Source: Massilia forsythiae
GTDB taxonomy: Bacteria > Pseudomonadota > Gammaproteobacteria > Burkholderiales > Burkholderiaceae_D
Length of the DNA: 64,000 nt
Direction of reading: 5' to 3'
Assembly (NCBI RefSeq): GCF_012849555.1
Contig: NZ_CP051685.1
Location: forward strand, 4,526,001 to 4,590,000
The position numbers and the translations under genes are program-made. Below, one piece after another: positions 61,823 through 64,000 of this stretch. The number at the start of each line of letters is the position of its first letter. Within the stretch, counting starts at the first letter, position 1. The notes under the pieces were generated by a model that was given only the letters and a program-made list of their open reading frames with translations, had not been told where the DNA came from and ran no database searches.

Positions 61823-63520
61823 ATGCAACCGACTCCGCAAGCCCCGCACGGCGCCGTGCACGAAGTGAAGGCCATCCACACCGCCCTCAACCGCGCCCAG
61901 GCAATCATCGAATTCCGCCTGGACGGCACCATCGTCCACGCCAACGAGAATTTCCTGGCGCTCACCGGCTACACGCTCGACGAGATCGCCGGCAAGCACC
62001 ACGCGCTGTTCTGCGAAGCCGGCCTGGCGCAGACCGCGGAATACCAGCAGTTCTGGCGCGAGCTGGGTGAAGGCACCGTCAAGCGCGCCGAGTACAAGCG
62101 CTTTGCCAAGAACGGCCGCGAGATCTGGATCAACGCCTCTTACAACCCGGTGATCGACGCCAACGGGCAAGTCAGCAAGATCGTCAAGTTCGCCACCGAC
62201 GTCACCCAGGAAAAGATGCGCGCCGCCGAATTCCGCGGCCTGGTGCAGGCGATCCACAAGTCGCAGGCGGTGGTCGAGTTCGACATGGACGGCCGCGTGA
62301 TCGACGCCAACGAGAACTTCCTCAAGGTAATGGGCTATTCGCTCGACGAAGTGCGCGGCGAGCACCACCGCGTGTTCTGCGAGGACGAGTACGCCGCCGG
62401 CGCCGCCTACCGCCGCTTCTGGCTCAAGCTGCAGCGCGGCGAATTCGACAGCGGCCGCTACAAGCGCATCGGCAACAACGGCCGCCCGGTATGGATCCAG
62501 GCCACCTACAATCCGATCTTCGACCTCAACGGCAAGCCGGTCAAGGTGGTCAAGTTCGCCACCGACATCACCGAACAGGTGGCGCTGGAGCAGATGGAGG
62601 CCGAGCGCGCCGCCGCCGAGCAGCGCAAGGTGGCCTGCCTGCTGGACCAGGTGGCGCGCGCCTCGCGCGGCGACCTGACCGGCGCCACCGAGGTGTGCGG
62701 CGACGATTCGCTCGACCAGCTGGCGCGCGGCGTGATGAAGATGATCGTCGACCTGCGCGGCGTGATCGGCCAGGTGGTCGGCGCCGCCGGCCGCCTGTCG
62801 GATTCCTCGCGCACCATCGCCGAGCGCTCCAACGTGGTGGCGGCCAGCGCGCAGGCGCTCGGCGCCACCGTCGAGGAGATGAACGCCTCGGTGGACGGCC
62901 TCACCGCGTCGATCGGCACCATCGCGCGCAGCACGCAGGACGCCAACACCATGGCGCAATCGACCCAGAACGAGGCGGAACTGGGCGCCAAGGCGGTGTC
63001 CAAGTCGATCGAGGCGATGGCGCTGATCAACCAGTCGTCCGAGGACATCGGCGAGATCGTCAAGGTGATCGGCGAGATCGCCAGCCAGACCAACATGCTG
63101 GCCTTTAACGCCGCCATCGAGGCGGCGCGCGCCGGCGAGCACGGACTGGGCTTCTCGGTGGTGGCCGACGAGGTGCGCAAGCTGGCCGAGCGCTCGTCGC
63201 AGGCGACCAAGGAAATCTCGAAACTGATCAACGAATCGGTGCGCCGCGTGGCCCAGGGCAGCGACATCTCGCGCCAGGCCAGCGACGCCTTCGATCGCAT
63301 CGCCGCCGGCGTGGCCAAGACCTCGCTGGCGATCGCCGACATCTCGCGCAGCACCGGCGAACAGTCGCTGACCGCCAAGGAAGTGGCGGTGGCGATCGCC
63401 TACATCGCCCAGGAAACCGAGAAATCGGCCGGATCCTGCGACAGTATCGCACGCTCCACCGAGGGCCTCAATGAAAATGCCGAGGCGCTCAACGGCATCG
63501 TTTCCGGCTTCGTGGTGTAA
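61823..63520 (+). CDS. Cytoplasmic methyl-accepting chemotaxis protein with two PAS domains
   Basis: A 565-residue soluble chemoreceptor. Two tandem PAS domains ([22 protein letters not shown] and [22 protein letters not shown], each ending [16 protein letters not shown]) are followed by the signalling coiled coil with the conserved hairpin tip [22 protein letters not shown]. There are no membrane segments, so it senses an internal signal such as redox state or a bound cofactor. The next gene is cheR, 4 bp after the stop, indicating a chemosensory operon that extends beyond the window. Confidence 0.9.
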   Translation: MQPTPQAPHGAVHEVKAIHTALNRAQAIIEFRLDGTIVHANENFLALTGYTLDEIAGKHHALFCEAGLAQTAEYQQFWRELGEGTVKRAEYKRFAKNGREIWINASYNPVIDANGQVSKIVKFATDVTQEKMRAAEFRGLVQAIHKSQAVVEFDMDGRVIDANENFLKVMGYSLDEVRGEHHRVFCEDEYAAGAAYRRFWLKLQRGEFDSGRYKRIGNNGRPVWIQATYNPIFDLNGKPVKVVKFATDITEQVALEQMEAERAAAEQRKVACLLDQVARASRGDLTGATEVCGDDSLDQLARGVMKMIVDLRGVIGQVVGAAGRLSDSSRTIAERSNVVAASAQALGATVEEMNASVDGLTASIGTIARSTQDANTMAQSTQNEAELGAKAVSKSIEAMALINQSSEDIGEIVKVIGEIASQTNMLAFNAAIEAARAGEHGLGFSVVADEVRKLAERSSQATKEISKLINESVRRVAQGSDISRQASDAFDRIAAGVAKTSLAIADISRSTGEQSLTAKEVAVAIAYIAQETEKSAGSCDSIARSTEGLNENAEALNGIVSGFVV

Positions 63521-63524
63521 GCGC

Positions 63525-64000
63525 ATGGACGCGGTCCTCGAACTCGACGGCGGCGACCTGGCCTCCCTGATCGGGCTGGTGCGCCAGCATACCGGCATCG
63601 CCATGAACGAGCACAAGCGCGTGCTGCTGCAGGGCCGCCTGCGCCCGCGCATGCGCGCGCTCGGGCTGTCCAGCTACCGCGACTACATCGCGCGCGTACG
63701 CGGCGGCGGCACCGAGGTGCAGGCCTTCGTCGACCTGGTCACCACCAACGACACCGCCTTCTTCCGTACCCCGGCGGTGTGGGGCTACCTGGAACGCGAA
63801 TTCCTGCCGCAATGGCTGGCGCGCTGCGGCGACGTGGTGCTGCAGGCCTGGTCGGCGGCCGCCGCCAGCGGCGAGGAAGCGTATTCGCTGGCCATGCTGT
63901 GCCGCGAGTTCCAGGAAAGGCACCCGCAGTTCCGCTTCCAGATCCACGCCACCGACATCTCGGGCGCGGTGCTGCGCACCGCCGCCGCCGGCCATTACGC
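63525..64000 (+). CDS. cheR: CheR-type protein-glutamate O-methyltransferase (truncated by window end)
   Basis: The first 158 residues of a CheR. The N-terminal helical domain (LIGLVRQHTGIAMNEHKRVLL, LGLSSYRDYIARVR) and TTNDTAFFRTPAVW match the family, where the FFR motif is part of the receptor-contact region. The SAM-binding domain begins with VVLQAWSAAAASGEEAYSLAML, which has WSAAAASGEE where the family usually shows WSAGCSSGEE, then IHATDISGAVL. It methylates receptor glutamates using SAM. It follows the chemoreceptor by 4 bp. The C-terminus is beyond 64000. Confidence 0.9.
   Translation, partial: MDAVLELDGGDLASLIGLVRQHTGIAMNEHKRVLLQGRLRPRMRALGLSSYRDYIARVRGGGTEVQAFVDLVTTNDTAFFRTPAVWGYLEREFLPQWLARCGDVVLQAWSAAAASGEEAYSLAMLCREFQERHPQFRFQIHATDISGAVLRTAAAGHY

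Noticed and set aside
1..64000. CRISPR arrays, prophage modules, tRNA or rRNA genes
   Set aside because: I saw no regularly spaced repeat-spacer pattern, phage structural genes or recognisable RNA genes in this window.

Overview
The window is a GC-rich, densely coded stretch of a Gram-negative chromosome. TonB-dependent receptors, Tat-exported enzymes, a fimbrial usher, CzcE-like metal biology, LysR abundance and protein style suggest a betaproteobacterium of the Oxalobacteraceae (Massilia/Duganella/Janthinobacterium type). That placement is inferred from gene content and style; no rRNA or other phylogenetic marker is present. The high GC content creates very long mirror ORFs on the strand opposite most real genes.

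Layout. 1-3.6 kb: two LysR regulators, each divergent from a small NAD(P)-dependent oxidoreductase. 3.8-6.5 kb: a GH115 alpha-glucuronidase. 6.8-13.3 kb: an acyltransferase-like membrane protein, a siderophore-type TonB receptor and a DUF2946-like protein, then a CusRS/CzcRS-type two-component pair divergent from a CzcE-like periplasmic protein. The divergent promoter there carries four 11-bp-phased TGTCAT-like repeats. 13.4-17.5 kb: a lower-GC accessory patch of small secreted or orphan proteins, a pair of 103-bp direct repeats, a 134-bp MITE and a frameshifted small membrane gene.

17.5-36.5 kb is a carbohydrate-use region: LacI regulator plus MFS transporter, divergent from a large TonB receptor, followed by a BNR-4 propeller enzyme (probable lyase), a GH105 unsaturated-uronyl hydrolase, a Tat-exported GH35 beta-galactosidase and a DUF2264 enzyme. 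After some housekeeping-type genes (VOC protein, flavin reductase, a DJ-1 relative without its nucleophile) come an SGLT-type sodium/sugar symporter and a carboxylesterase. Two LacI-type palindromic operators sit upstream of the TonB receptor and the symporter. The likely substrate is a uronate- and galactose-containing plant or algal glycan.

36.8-48.7 kb holds a Cache-PAS histidine kinase, a compact archaic (Csu-type) chaperone-usher pilus operon with two spore-coat-U proteins, a hybrid kinase, a frameshifted outer-membrane barrel gene and two small secreted proteins.

49-61.4 kb is the most unusual part. A four-gene operon encodes three DUF11-type exported proteins and a 1614-residue protein with carboxypeptidase-regulatory-like, DUF11, SdrD-like and Ig-like modules ending in a predicted outer-membrane barrel. 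It is bracketed by two paralogous regulators with an inverted architecture (MerR/excisionase-like HTH first, receiver second) and sits next to a soluble GAF-PAS histidine kinase and a CheY-like receiver. I read this as a candidate regulated surface-assembly or adhesion system. The window ends with a cytoplasmic PAS-PAS chemoreceptor and the start of cheR. A 13-bp motif (YCGNATTTNCCGA) recurs upstream of the Csu operon, the DUF11 operon, the chemoreceptor and a small secreted protein, and may mark a shared regulon.
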